A stretch of DNA of 64,000 nucleotides from Chitinophagaceae bacterium IBVUCB2 (GTDB lineage Bacteria; Bacteroidota; Bacteroidia; Chitinophagales; Chitinophagaceae). The notes beneath the pieces were generated by a model that worked only from the letters and a program-made list of their open reading frames with translations, searched no databases and was not told the origin of the DNA. The position numbers were made by a program, and so were the translations under genes. Within the stretch, counting starts at the first letter, position 1; the number at the start of each line of letters is the position of its first letter. This document shows positions 1 through 8,050 of this stretch, in pieces. The stretch lies in contig NFUV01000001.1 of the NCBI GenBank assembly GCA_002127295.1, positions 1,364,001 through 1,428,000 of the forward strand. The letters run 5' to 3'.

Positions 1-632
1 CTTCCGGTTTTTTGCACATTTAAAAAGTTTACGAAGATACCTTGTGCTGTTTCTGGTCGCAGGTAAACTTTGTTGTCTTCATCATCACTTGAAACAGTGG
101 ACCCAAATTCTGTCGAGAACATCAGGTTAAACTGGCGAATATCTGTCCAGTTACAGGTGTCGCTTACCGCACATTTAATTTTATTTGTTTCGATCAATGT
201 CTTCAATCCGGCGAAATCATCTTTCGCCAGTAACGAATCCATCTGACCCAATAAGTTATCTGCCTCATTGCTTTCTTTTTCGCCTTTGATTCTTAATTCT
301 TCGGCGAAGCCTTCAATTAAATGGTCAACTCTATATCTTTTCTTGCTGTCTTTATTATCAATCATCGGGTCGTTGAAATTATCAACGTGGCCGCTTGCCT
401 TCCAGGTGGTAGGGTGCATAAAAATGGCAGCGTCAATACCTACGATATTGTCGTGCAATTGCGTCATACTTTTCCACCAATAATCTTTGATATTCTTTTT
501 TAGTTCACTACCCATTTGCCCATAGTCGTACACCGCCTGTAAACCATCATAGATCTCGCTGCTTGGAAAAATAAAACCGTACTCTTTACAATGAGAGATT
601 ATTGCCTGAAATTTATTCGAATCGTTTGCCAT
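1..632 (-). CDS. glyS: Glycyl-tRNA synthetase (class II, single-chain GlyQS type), N-terminal part
   Basis: Charges tRNA-Gly with glycine in the cytoplasm. About 210 codons are present; the gene runs off the left edge, so the C-terminal part is missing. Reading from the ATG at 632, the protein begins MANDSNKFQAIISHCKEYGF and contains FPSSEIYDGLQAVYDYG and FMHPTTWKASGHVDNF near residue 80. It reaches the class II motif LRPETAQGIFVNF just before the edge. These are typical of the eukaryote-like alpha2 single-chain enzyme, not the two-subunit GlyQ/GlyS form. A near-perfect Bacteroidota -7 box lies only six bases before the ATG. The identification is firm; only the length is unknown. Confidence 0.93.
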   Translation of the reverse strand, partial: MANDSNKFQAIISHCKEYGFIFPSSEIYDGLQAVYDYGQMGSELKKNIKDYWWKSMTQLHDNIVGIDAAIFMHPTTWKASGHVDNFNDPMIDNKDSKKRYRVDHLIEGFAEELRIKGEKESNEADNLLGQMDSLLAKDDFAGLKTLIETNKIKCAVSDTCNWTDIRQFNLMFSTEFGSTVSSDDEDNKVYLRPETAQGIFVNFLNVQKTG

Positions 633-637
633 AGGCC

Positions 638-646
638 GCAAAAGTA
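638..646 (-). promoter_or_regulatory. TAnnTTTG -7 box of glyS
   Basis: On the minus strand the sequence is TACTTTTGC, matching the Bacteroidota sigma-ABfr -7 element TAnnTTTG. It ends six bases before the glyS ATG, which would place the transcript start at or next to the start codon. No clear -33 TTG is seen at the usual distance. Confidence 0.5.
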
Positions 647-728
647 AGCCCAAAAAGGGGAAAAAGAGCCATGAAAAGAATGTAAGAAATCATAATAGCA
701 GCAATACAGATGGCCCCATATTGTATTC

Positions 729-1706
729 TCAAGCCGAACTATCTGTTTTTGATTCCGGCACTTCAATTATTATTTTTTCTTCCGGTTGTTGTTGTATTGA
801 TTTTTCCGACTCCACTTCGATCTGTTGTACCCATACAGCATAGCTGCTCGGATAAATACGGTCGCCTTTATGTACAACATAAGCATGAGTAAAGGCGGCT
901 CCAAAATATAATATCATCGAAGAATAATAGACCCATAATAAAATAACGATAACGGAACCCGCAGCACCATAAGCTGAACTCATTTTACTATGACCAAGGT
1001 AATAGCCTATAACAAACCTGCCCAACATAAACAAAAAGGCCGTTACCAAAGCGCCGATACGGACATGTTTCCATTCAATTTTAGCATCGGGCAATACTTT
1101 GAAAATGGCCGCAAAAATGAAAGCGGTAATAAAGTAGGTAATAATAATATTAAGTATGTACACCAGCCATACGGTCAATTCGGGGTATTTATCCATAAGA
1201 TTATTCAAAACAAAATCAAGTCCTCCGTTGATAACCATTGAAACAAGCAATATAAATCCCAGTGTGATGATCATGGAAAATGAAAGCAAGCGGTTCAGCA
1301 AAAGTTTTATAAATCCATACCCCTTTTTAGTTTTCGCCTTCAGTTTCCATATGTGATTGATTGAATCCTGTACTTCGCCGAAAACACTGGTTGCACCAAT
1401 AATAAGAGCAGCCAATCCAACAATAGTAGCAAAAGTGCTTTCAGAACTCATGCTGGCATTGCGTATTGTTTCCTGGATGTCGATGGCGGCGGAATGTCCA
1501 ACAAATTGTTCGATCTGGTGATAAATGGAACCCTCCACCACTTCTCTTCCATAAAAAAGGTCGCTGAACCAAATAATAATAATGAGCAGACCGGGCAAGG
1601 AGAACACTGTGAAGAAGGCTAATGAAGCACTAAGTCCTAAAATATTACTGGCAAAAAAATCAGTAAATGAGTGTTTGGTTATTTTCCAGGCATCTTTGAT
1701 TGTCAT
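729..1706 (-). CDS. YihY/virulence factor BrkB family membrane protein
   Basis: A 325-residue inner-membrane protein with about six hydrophobic segments. Family features are the N-terminal LGLSASLAFFTVFSLPGLLI, the central region around VGLAALIIGATSVFGEVQDSINHIW, and the C-terminal YGAAGSVIVILLWVYYSSMILYFGA split over two helices. The family was once called ribonuclease BN in error; its function is not settled. The C-terminal tail of about 40 residues is polar and acidic and probably cytoplasmic. It is transcribed alone on the minus strand between glyS and the mazG-like gene. Family assignment is secure, function is not. Confidence 0.88.
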   Translation of the reverse strand: MTIKDAWKITKHSFTDFFASNILGLSASLAFFTVFSLPGLLIIIIWFSDLFYGREVVEGSIYHQIEQFVGHSAAIDIQETIRNASMSSESTFATIVGLAALIIGATSVFGEVQDSINHIWKLKAKTKKGYGFIKLLLNRLLSFSMIITLGFILLVSMVINGGLDFVLNNLMDKYPELTVWLVYILNIIITYFITAFIFAAIFKVLPDAKIEWKHVRIGALVTAFLFMLGRFVIGYYLGHSKMSSAYGAAGSVIVILLWVYYSSMILYFGAAFTHAYVVHKGDRIYPSSYAVWVQQIEVESEKSIQQQPEEKIIIEVPESKTDSSA

Positions 1707-1746
1707 TATAGAGTATGAAGTTTAAAAACTGTGCCAAATAGTAGCC

Positions 1747-2073
1747 CTATTTTAGTTTCGGATTATTAATATGTCGTTCCCCATCTCTTGCATTTTTTTT
1801 CTCAAAATTCTTTTCCAATGCTTTTGTCAGATCTACACCAGTCTGGTTGGCCATACAAATCAATACCCATAATACATCTGCCATTTCATCGGAGAGGTCT
1901 TTGCCTTCATCGCTTTTTTTAAAACTCTGGTCGCCGTATTTGCGGGCCATAAGGCGGGCCAACTCACCAACTTCTTCAGTTAGAATCGTCATATTAGTTA
2001 ATTCGCTGAAGTAACGAACACCAACTGTTTTTATCCATTCATCCACTTGTTGTTGAGCATTTGCAATAGTCAT
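1747..2073 (-). CDS. MazG-like nucleotide pyrophosphohydrolase
   Basis: A 108-residue all-alpha NTP pyrophosphohydrolase of the MazG/dCTPase group, likely to clean up non-canonical nucleotides. The metal-binding pattern is visible as EEVGELARLMARKYG (residues about 33-47) followed by DEMADVLWVLICMAN (about 61-75). These correspond to the ExxE and ExxD helices of the fold. The ATG at 2073 (MTIANAQQQVDEWIK) is preferred because it gives the usual family start. An upstream in-frame ATG at 2127 would add 18 residues without family character. The protein is about the length of the single-domain enzymes, not the two-domain MazG of E. coli. The substrate cannot be told from sequence. Confidence 0.85.
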   Translation of the reverse strand: MTIANAQQQVDEWIKTVGVRYFSELTNMTILTEEVGELARLMARKYGDQSFKKSDEGKDLSDEMADVLWVLICMANQTGVDLTKALEKNFEKKNARDGERHINNPKLK

Positions 2074-2207
2074 AACAAAGTTTTTTGAAAATGATTGCAA
2101 TATAGCATGATTCTTGGCGTTTAGCATTTCCCGCCAGTTGATAACGGGATGAATTTGTACCGCCTACCCTCTGAAGAACGTTGTAAACCAATTCCTTTAA
2201 AAGATTA

Positions 2208-2549
2208 ATGTATTCTATGATGGTTACCATAATAGGACGGCTATTAGCTGTCACAATCCTGTCCGCAACTCTTTTTGTTTCCCAGGCACAGCCTGAAATA
2301 TCCCCTGCAGCAAAAGAAAGCAAGCCTTACAAATTATTAACTGCCGGAAAACAAATTACTATTAAAAGCAGTAAACAAATAAAGCATGTAATGCTATGGA
2401 CCACTGGTGGCAACCGGGTGGTGGAGCAACGGGAGATCAACAACAGTTCTTTTGTTGTAAACATTCCGGTGAATCAAAAGTCTTTCTTTCTTATGGTGGG
2501 TTTAAGTGATGGAAAGATTTATACAGAGAAGATAGGGCTAAGAGAGTGA
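2208..2549 (+). CDS. Small exported protein consisting mainly of a T9SS sorting-domain-like module
   Basis: A 113-residue protein not recognised as a named family. Residues 4-28 form a signal peptide with likely cleavage after SQA. After about 15 linker residues, the rest (ITIKSSKQIKHVMLWTTGG ... FVVNIPVN ... FFLMVGLSDGKIYTEKIGL) resembles the type A C-terminal sorting domain used by the type IX secretion system. It shares the pattern strand, 'IKHVMLW..GG' turn, 'VNIP', and a final GKIYTEKI. Unusually, no cargo domain precedes it. Three in-frame ATGs (2208, 2217, 2220) are possible starts. GldB and GldN elsewhere in the window show that the host has the gliding/T9SS machinery. Resemblance to the sorting domain is by eye and moderately sure. 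Confidence 0.7.
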   Translation: MYSMMVTIIGRLLAVTILSATLFVSQAQPEISPAAKESKPYKLLTAGKQITIKSSKQIKHVMLWTTGGNRVVEQREINNSSFVVNIPVNQKSFFLMVGLSDGKIYTEKIGLRE

Positions 2550-2579
2550 ATATTGATTAGCTAATTTATTTAAATACAA

Positions 2580-3032
2580 TTACTCTTTATTTTTTGTATC
2601 CATCACAATTGTAACGGGCCCATCATTCAACAATTCCACTTTCATATCTGCACCAAATACACCGGTACCAATTGGTTTACCTAAATCAGTTGTTAACTGC
2701 TGAATCATTTTTTCATATAATGGGATTGCTGTACCTGGTTTGCTGGCTTTAATATAAGAAGGTCTATTTCCTTTTTTGGTGGAAGCATGAAGTGTAAACT
2801 GGCTTACCAATATTATCTCTCCATCTTTATCTTTTATTGATTCATTCATTACACCTTCAGCATCATCAAAAATGCGGAGATTTACAATTTTGCCGCTAAG
2901 CCATTCAATATCTTCGTCAGTATCTGCATCTTCTATTCCAACTAATACCAACAATCCTTTTTCAATCTTTGAATGAATAGTGCCATTTATAGTAACACTT
3001 GCTTTTGAGACCCGTTGAATAACTGCCCGCAT
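2580..3032 (-). CDS. dtd: D-aminoacyl-tRNA deacylase
   Basis: Hydrolyses the ester of D-amino acids mischarged onto tRNA (and glycine on tRNA-Ala) in the cytoplasm. The 150-residue length is the family norm. Hallmarks are the start MRAVIQRVSKASVTI, the SQFTL motif (residues about 78-82) followed by KKGNRPSY, and the C-terminal NDGPVTIVMDT with the Gly-cisPro motif. The gene is divergent from arfB across 38 bases that hold a minus-strand TACATTTGC box. Identification is certain. Confidence 0.97.
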   Translation of the reverse strand: MRAVIQRVSKASVTINGTIHSKIEKGLLVLVGIEDADTDEDIEWLSGKIVNLRIFDDAEGVMNESIKDKDGEIILVSQFTLHASTKKGNRPSYIKASKPGTAIPLYEKMIQQLTTDLGKPIGTGVFGADMKVELLNDGPVTIVMDTKNKE

Positions 3033-3046
3033 TGTCCGTATTTTTG
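3015..3046 (+). promoter_or_regulatory. Promoter of arfB (TTG -33, TATTTTTG -7)
   Basis: A TTG at 3015-3017 is followed after 21 bases by TATTTTTG at 3039-3046, which fits the Bacteroidota TTG-N19-21-TAnnTTTG consensus. The arfB ATG is 24 bases further on. The -33 element lies inside the first codons of divergent dtd. Confidence 0.5.
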
Positions 3047-3050
3047 TTCT

Positions 3051-3059
3051 GCAAATGTA
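3051..3059 (-). promoter_or_regulatory. -7 box of dtd
   Basis: Minus-strand TACATTTGC matches TAnnTTTG and lies 18 bases before the dtd ATG. It sits only five bases from the plus-strand -7 box of arfB, so RNA polymerase could not occupy both promoters at once. Confidence 0.45.
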
Positions 3060-3070
3060 ATAGCTGAAAA

Positions 3071-3472
3071 ATGATTGACGTTGTAAAAGAAATAAACTTT
3101 CAAACTACCCGAAGTGGCGGTAAGGGTGGGCAAAATGTAAACAAAGTGGAAACAGCTGTCATTGCATCATTTAATATTGACAGCTCACAAATATTGAATG
3201 AGGAACAAAAATTAATACTAAAAGAAAAACTATCTCACCGCATTACTGCCGAAGGTTATTTGCAGGTAAAAGCTCAAACTCACAGAACCCAATTATCCAA
3301 TAAAGATGAAGCGGTAAAAAAAATCAACCAGTTATTGCTTGCTGCACTGCAAAAGAAAAAGGCACGGATTGCTACCAAAGTCAGCAAAGCATCCAAAGAA
3401 AAAAGATTGGAGTCAAAAAAAAGAAAAGCTGAAATAAAATCCGGAAGACAAAAATTTAAACGGGAAGACTAA
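3071..3472 (+). CDS. arfB: Alternative ribosome-rescue factor / peptidyl-tRNA hydrolase ArfB (YaeJ)
   Basis: Releases peptides from ribosomes stalled without a stop codon. The release-factor GGQ motif is present in TRSGGKGGQNVNKVET (about residues 13-28). The 133-residue protein ends in a strongly basic tail (KKRKAEIKSGRQKFK) like that used by ArfB to probe the empty mRNA channel. It lacks the recognition domain of RF1/RF2, which excludes a full release factor. It lies divergent from dtd, another factor that deals with faulty tRNA esters. Confidence 0.94.
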   Translation: MIDVVKEINFQTTRSGGKGGQNVNKVETAVIASFNIDSSQILNEEQKLILKEKLSHRITAEGYLQVKAQTHRTQLSNKDEAVKKINQLLLAALQKKKARIATKVSKASKEKRLESKKRKAEIKSGRQKFKRED

Positions 3473-3524
3473 CCGCTTTTTAACACGAAAAGAAAGCTGT
3501 AAATTGTATATTCAATTGAACACA

Positions 3525-4571
3525 GTGCGAAAAAGCTTGCTGACCATATTTTTATTACTGACAACTATTATTTCCCTCTCCTATCTGTTGGGTTCATGTC
3601 GCAAAGAGTCACGCATAAAGGAATTAGAATTATTACAACAAGATATACCATCGGGGTTTCCAGTTCCTGCTTATAATTTTTCTGATAATCCGTTGAGCAC
3701 AGAAGGGTTTGAGTTAGGTAGAAAATTATTTTACGATGGGCGGCTTTCAATTGATAATGCTACTCCCTGCTCATCATGCCATCAGCAAATTGCCGGGTTC
3801 GGAACGTTTGAGCATGATCGCAGCCATGGTGTAAATAATTCACACACTTTACGCAACGCTCCGGGATTATTTAATCTTGCCTGGAACACCAGCTTTCATT
3901 GGGATGGAAAGTATACTACATTAGTGGATGCTATTGCACAACCGATCAACGGGCATATTGAAATGGGCGAATCATTTAATGGTGTTATCAGTAAAATTCA
4001 GGATGATCCAGCCTATCGGGAATCGTTTAAAAAAGTATTTGGTTACCCCTTTATACGTCCTGAATATATTTTAAAAGCATTAGCGCAGTTTATTGGCTAC
4101 ATGGTTTCAGCCAATTCAAAATACGACAGGTATAAGAAAGGAACAGAGAGTTTTTCACCGCAGGAAGAAAACGGGTACCAGGTTTACAAAGCAAATTGTG
4201 CTACCTGTCACCCCGAACCACTATTTACAGATTACAGTTACCGGAATATCGGCTTGCCAGTTGATAATTTTTTAAAAGATTATGGCCGCTTAATGATTAC
4301 AGGCAAAGCAGAAGACTCCCTGAAATTTAAAGTACCAACATTGCGCAATACGTATATTTCTTCGAACTATATGCATGATGGAAGAATGGGGACATTAGCA
4401 CAATGTGTAAATCATTATCGCAATAGCGTACAACAAAGCAGCACTCTAGACCCTCTGCTGGCGACGGGCATTACGTTGACAAATACTCAAACAACAGATT
4501 TACTATTATTTCTGCGGGCACTAACTGACTCTGCATTTATACAAGACCCCCGTTTTCGTCAGCCTGATTAA
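3525..4571 (+). CDS. Di-haem cytochrome c peroxidase / MauG family lipoprotein
   Basis: A periplasmic di-haem peroxidase that would reduce hydrogen peroxide or an organic substrate with electrons from a c-type cytochrome. Two haem sites are seen: CSSCH at about residues 82-86, followed by HGVNNSHTLRNAP, and CATCH at about 225-229. The distal region VPTLRNTYISSNYMHDGRMG is typical of the family. The N-terminus carries a lipoprotein signal (LSYLLGSC, Cys at about 25). There is no good ATG: the reading frame opens at TTG 3504, but GTG 3525 gives a clean signal peptide (MRKSLLTIFLL) and is preferred. A 9-bp hairpin follows the stop. The true substrate is unknown. Confidence 0.9.
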   Translation: MRKSLLTIFLLLTTIISLSYLLGSCRKESRIKELELLQQDIPSGFPVPAYNFSDNPLSTEGFELGRKLFYDGRLSIDNATPCSSCHQQIAGFGTFEHDRSHGVNNSHTLRNAPGLFNLAWNTSFHWDGKYTTLVDAIAQPINGHIEMGESFNGVISKIQDDPAYRESFKKVFGYPFIRPEYILKALAQFIGYMVSANSKYDRYKKGTESFSPQEENGYQVYKANCATCHPEPLFTDYSYRNIGLPVDNFLKDYGRLMITGKAEDSLKFKVPTLRNTYISSNYMHDGRMGTLAQCVNHYRNSVQQSSTLDPLLATGITLTNTQTTDLLLFLRALTDSAFIQDPRFRQPD

Positions 4572-4586
4572 TCAGCTTATAACAAG

Positions 4587-4610
4587 GAACTCTCCAAATT
4601 AGGAGAGTTC
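4587..4610. terminator. Hairpin between convergent genes
   Basis: GAACTCTCC and GGAGAGTTC form a perfect 9-bp stem around a 6-base loop between the convergent ends of the cytochrome peroxidase gene and the next gene. No long T run follows on either strand, so it is a weak or non-classical terminator. Confidence 0.4.
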
Positions 4611-4632
4611 GTATAAATAGATTTCAAACAAA

Positions 4633-5277
4633 TTAAAAAGAAGGTTTTCGTTTCCCCATTAATACACCCAGGGACTGTCTTTGATTTTCAATATCTTTTT
4701 GTGTGTTCTCCTGGTCAGTTTTGTTATCGGCTAATTTTTTTTCTAATGACGCCTGGTCATCTCTTAAGTCCCGTAGTTTTTTTTCTGCCTTTGCAATGGC
4801 TTCCTCCTGTGCTTTTATTTCCAACTCTAAACTGGCAGCTTCAACATCTGGCAGCAAATTATTCAGGTATGACTTAGCTCTTCCGATATCTTCCGGCGAT
4901 AATGCATCCATCAGGTTCTTTTCGTCTCTGCTTAATATTACATATAACACAGCCTCATCTTTTTCTTTGCGGCTTTTTCGTTCCACTTTTACAATGTAAT
5001 CCATTCTTTCGCTACTGATATCCGTGACATATGAATTTTTGAAGACTAGAAATCCTTTGTCTTTATTTAGAATTCCTTTTTCTTCCTTCGGCTTATACCC
5101 CAATCTTGCCATTTTCTGTACAAAGGCATTTTCTACAGCTTCAGCCGTAAAACCATAATCGATCATTACTGCTCTTTGTTTTTTCTTGTCGTACTGTATG
5201 GTGCCTTCATAAGCTTGTGATGAAGCCATTGTCACAAATCCAACTGCAAACAAAAGGGTAAACATATTTCTTTTCAT
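4633..5277 (-). CDS. Exported hypothetical protein with C-terminal coiled coil
   Basis: A 214-residue protein not matched to a named family. Residues 1-21 are a signal peptide (MKRNMFTLLFAVGFVTMASS, cleavage near SQA). The middle part is a mixed alpha/beta region rich in charged residues. From about residue 145 to 205 the sequence is a long heptad-like helix (LELEIKAQEEAIAKAEKKL and onwards) predicted to form a coiled coil. It is probably periplasmic. It stands alone on the minus strand, convergent with the cytochrome peroxidase gene and divergent from the flippase. A TATCTTTA box lies upstream and differs from the consensus in one base. Confidence 0.8.
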   Translation of the reverse strand: MKRNMFTLLFAVGFVTMASSQAYEGTIQYDKKKQRAVMIDYGFTAEAVENAFVQKMARLGYKPKEEKGILNKDKGFLVFKNSYVTDISSERMDYIVKVERKSRKEKDEAVLYVILSRDEKNLMDALSPEDIGRAKSYLNNLLPDVEAASLELEIKAQEEAIAKAEKKLRDLRDDQASLEKKLADNKTDQENTQKDIENQRQSLGVLMGKRKPSF

Positions 5278-5407
5278 ACAAGAATAATTTGCGGTAAAGA
5301 TACAGCAAGAGCCAAAATCGTTGCAATTATCCTAAATAATGACAGACATTCAGATGGATTCGTTTTTTGCCTGTGCATCAATTACTTTTGTTACACTGGC
5401 ATTGTAG

Positions 5408-6943
5408 TTGACGGATAAATTTAAATTTTCCAATCCTTTGAGCGGTATTAAAAAACTGGCTGGACAAACTTTATGGTATGGGGTAAGCAGTATTTTCGGT
5501 CGCTTCCTTAATTACCTGCTTACACCGCTATTGGTTACCATTTTTGCTTCAGGAGAATATGGCAAAATCAGTACGCTTTTTACTATCGCCGCATTTTTGA
5601 ATATTATTTATACCTACGGTCTCGAAACTTCGTATTTCCGTTTTGCAGCATTGCAGCCAGAAAGCAAAGTTTATAATACTTGCTCCTCGTCCATTCTTAT
5701 TACCACAGCCTTGTTAACAGGCATCCTTTTTCTATTTACAAATGACTTTGCTGTTTTCCTGGAAATGCCCAAACACCCGGAATATATTACCTGGGTTATA
5801 CTGATTGTAGCGTTAGATACATTGGCCGTCATGCCATTTGCAAAACTCCGCCATGAAGGGAGGCCAAGAAAATTTGCCGCTATAAAAATATTGAACATAC
5901 TGATCAATGTTGGGCTGGTTATTTTTTTCCTGGTAGTTTGTAAGAATGCACATGAAAAAGATGCGGATAATCTTTTTGCCACTTTATATAATCCTAAAAT
6001 AGGATTGGGTTATGTAATCCTTGCTAACCTGGTTGCCAGTGGTGTCACTTTATTATTATTAGCCAAAGAATTTTTCCAATTCCGTTTCCGGCTGAACCCT
6101 GGCTTCTGGAAAGAAATGATGCGCTACAGCTGGCCCCTCATCATTGTTGGTTTTGGCGGTATGATCAATGAAACCATTGACCGTATCATGCTGCTGAAAT
6201 TATATCCCGGCACGACGGAAGAAGCATTTTCGCAATCTGGTATTTACTCGGCCAATTATAAACTGGCAGTAGTAATTGTTTTGTTCATACAGGCATTTCG
6301 TATGGGTGCGGAACCTTTCTTTTTTAAACAATCCACTTCAGATAATGCGCAGCGGACTTATGCAAGGGTGATGAAGTTCTTTGTTATTGCATGTTGCTTT
6401 TGCTTTTTAGGCGTCACCTTATTTCTCGATATCTGGAAATATTTTATGGGTACCCGTTATCCAGAATATTACACCGGTTTGAAAATTGTACCACTGTTGA
6501 TGTTGGCTAAAATTTTTCTGGGTATCTATTACAATCTTTCAATCTGGTATAAAATAAAAGAAAAAACATTGACCGGAGCCTGGATAACACTGGGTGGTGC
6601 AGCAATTACGATTGCCTTCAACTGGATATTTATTCCGATACTTGGCTATATGGCTTGTGCTATTGCCACGGTTCTATGTTATGGATTTATGATGGCCCTT
6701 AGCTATTCGCTGGGGCAAAAACATTATCCTATTCCGTATGCAAGAAAAAAAATATTGGCTTATATAGCAGTTTGCCTGATCTTTTTTGGATTGCACCAGG
6801 CATTTCTTTTACTGGATCTGAATAGTTGGATAAACCGTGGAGTAGGTTTATTCTTTGTAGGTTTATTTACATTGCTGGTATTGAATGTAGAACGAAAAGA
6901 GTTTGAAAGAATGCCGGTGGTGGGGAAGTTTTTGAAAAAATAG
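5408..6943 (+). CDS. Polysaccharide biosynthesis protein / Wzx-type flippase (MOP superfamily)
   Basis: A 511-residue inner-membrane protein with about 14 hydrophobic segments. It starts with LAGQTLWYGVSSIFGRFLNYLLT-like sequence typical of O-antigen/teichoic acid flippases, which move lipid-linked saccharides across the inner membrane. No ATG is available near the start: a TAG stop immediately precedes TTG at 5408, so TTG is the first possible start, and no Shine-Dalgarno is seen. No glycosyltransferases flank it, so it is an orphan flippase whose lipid-linked substrate cannot be inferred. The polar C-terminus is short. Confidence 0.88.
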   Translation: MTDKFKFSNPLSGIKKLAGQTLWYGVSSIFGRFLNYLLTPLLVTIFASGEYGKISTLFTIAAFLNIIYTYGLETSYFRFAALQPESKVYNTCSSSILITTALLTGILFLFTNDFAVFLEMPKHPEYITWVILIVALDTLAVMPFAKLRHEGRPRKFAAIKILNILINVGLVIFFLVVCKNAHEKDADNLFATLYNPKIGLGYVILANLVASGVTLLLLAKEFFQFRFRLNPGFWKEMMRYSWPLIIVGFGGMINETIDRIMLLKLYPGTTEEAFSQSGIYSANYKLAVVIVLFIQAFRMGAEPFFFKQSTSDNAQRTYARVMKFFVIACCFCFLGVTLFLDIWKYFMGTRYPEYYTGLKIVPLLMLAKIFLGIYYNLSIWYKIKEKTLTGAWITLGGAAITIAFNWIFIPILGYMACAIATVLCYGFMMALSYSLGQKHYPIPYARKKILAYIAVCLIFFGLHQAFLLLDLNSWINRGVGLFFVGLFTLLVLNVERKEFERMPVVGKFLKK

Positions 6944-6944
6944 T

Positions 6945-7252
6945 TTATTCGTACATTGTAAAGAATGGATAGACCAAAAAGGCAATATCAATTAGTACAA
7001 CAAATAGCAACCAATTCCATGTTTGTTTCCAGATTAAGAAAAGTGTAATTACAAGGAATAGAATTGACAATAGCACATAACCAATATAAAAATTTCGTGA
7101 ACGATATATTGAATATGGGGGAAAGAACTCGCTTCCGAATGGGTAGTCATACCCGCCTTCCAAACATCTATAATATCTGATAAATTAAGAAATAAAAAGA
7201 AAGCTGGAATAATGCTAAGAAATATTCTCAACCAAACTGAGTGCTGCTTCAT
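6945..7252 (-). pseudogene. Small membrane protein gene split by an apparent one-base frameshift
   Basis: Reading from the ATG at 7252, the frame gives MKQHSVWLRIFLSIIPAFF with a hydrophobic helix and ...SDIIDVWK, then loses character. The next frame, from about 7160 onward, continues with GGYDYPFGSEFFPPYSIY and two further hydrophobic segments (FYIGYVLLSILFLVITLFLI and WNWLLFVVLIDIAFLV) to a stop at 6945. Joining the two at the AAGG run gives one coherent membrane protein of about 100 residues with three helices. A single missing base explains the split. It could be real decay or a sequencing error. Alternatively the downstream frame could start at TTG 7163 as its own gene. No family recognised. 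Confidence 0.6.
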
Positions 7253-7268
7253 TAATTAACTATAAGTT

Positions 7269-7913
7269 TCAATACATCTTCACAAACGGATTATTCATTT
7301 TCTCGAAACCAACCGTAGTTACCGGCCCATGTCCGCTATACACTTTCGTTTCATCCGGCAACGTGAAAAACTGGGTTTGAATGCTATTAACTAAAGTTGC
7401 CATATTTCCTCCGGGCAGATCGGTTCTGCCAACACTTCCATTAAACAATACATCACCTCCGATAATAAAGCCGCCGGCTTCATGATAAAAAGAGATACTA
7501 CCGGGGGAATGACCCGGAGTAAAACGGATTTCCAGTTCATCATCCCCGATTTTTATAGAATTTCCTTCTTTTAAGTAAACCAAAGGGCCCTCATAATTGT
7601 CGAAAGGGAGTTGGTACATAAGTCCTGATTGTGCGGCAAAATCCAGCACCGGTTTTTCTTTTTCGTGTAGATGGAGGGTTAGTCCCCAGGTATCATGTAC
7701 GAATTTGTTGCCGAAAACATGGTCGAGATGGCAATGTGTGTTAAGCAGCAAAACAGGGATCAGGCCTGTCTTTTCAATGCCCGTTTTTAACTCCTCCCTT
7801 TCTTCCGGAAAATAACAGCCGGGGTCTATAATGCAGCACTGTTTTTGTTCGTTATACAAAACATAGGTATTCTCCTGAATTGGACTAAAAGTGAATGACT
7901 TAACAGTTAACAT
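7269..7913 (-). CDS. Metallo-beta-lactamase-fold hydrolase (glyoxalase II-like)
   Basis: A 214-residue cytoplasmic metal-dependent hydrolase. The zinc motif THCHLDH (HxHxDH, about residues 58-64) is present, followed by FTPGHSPGSISFY, GGDVLFNGSVGRTDL and a terminal SGHGPVTT, the order found in YcbL/GloB-like enzymes. It likely cleaves a thioester such as S-lactoylglutathione or a similar thiol adduct. The start at 7913 (MLTVKSFTFSPIQENTYVLY) is the standard family start; an ATG at 7961 would add 16 unsupported residues. It lacks the C-terminal helical domain of classical GloB. The substrate is uncertain. Confidence 0.88.
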   Translation of the reverse strand: MLTVKSFTFSPIQENTYVLYNEQKQCCIIDPGCYFPEEREELKTGIEKTGLIPVLLLNTHCHLDHVFGNKFVHDTWGLTLHLHEKEKPVLDFAAQSGLMYQLPFDNYEGPLVYLKEGNSIKIGDDELEIRFTPGHSPGSISFYHEAGGFIIGGDVLFNGSVGRTDLPGGNMATLVNSIQTQFFTLPDETKVYSGHGPVTTVGFEKMNNPFVKMY

Positions 7914-8050
7914 GGATGGTTTTTTCGTACTTTTAAAAATGGAACGGTGTACCAGATGCAAAGATAACCTGTCTTGCTACCTCCGGACATATAAATCAAT
8001 ACCTGCTGCTGGTAAAACGATTAAATAAGATATAAGAAACGTAAGAGTTT

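Noticed and set aside
2039-2323. Minus-strand open frame upstream of the mazG-like gene.
   Set aside because: It overlaps the signal-peptide part of the plus-strand exported protein and the mazG-like gene in another frame; no family character.
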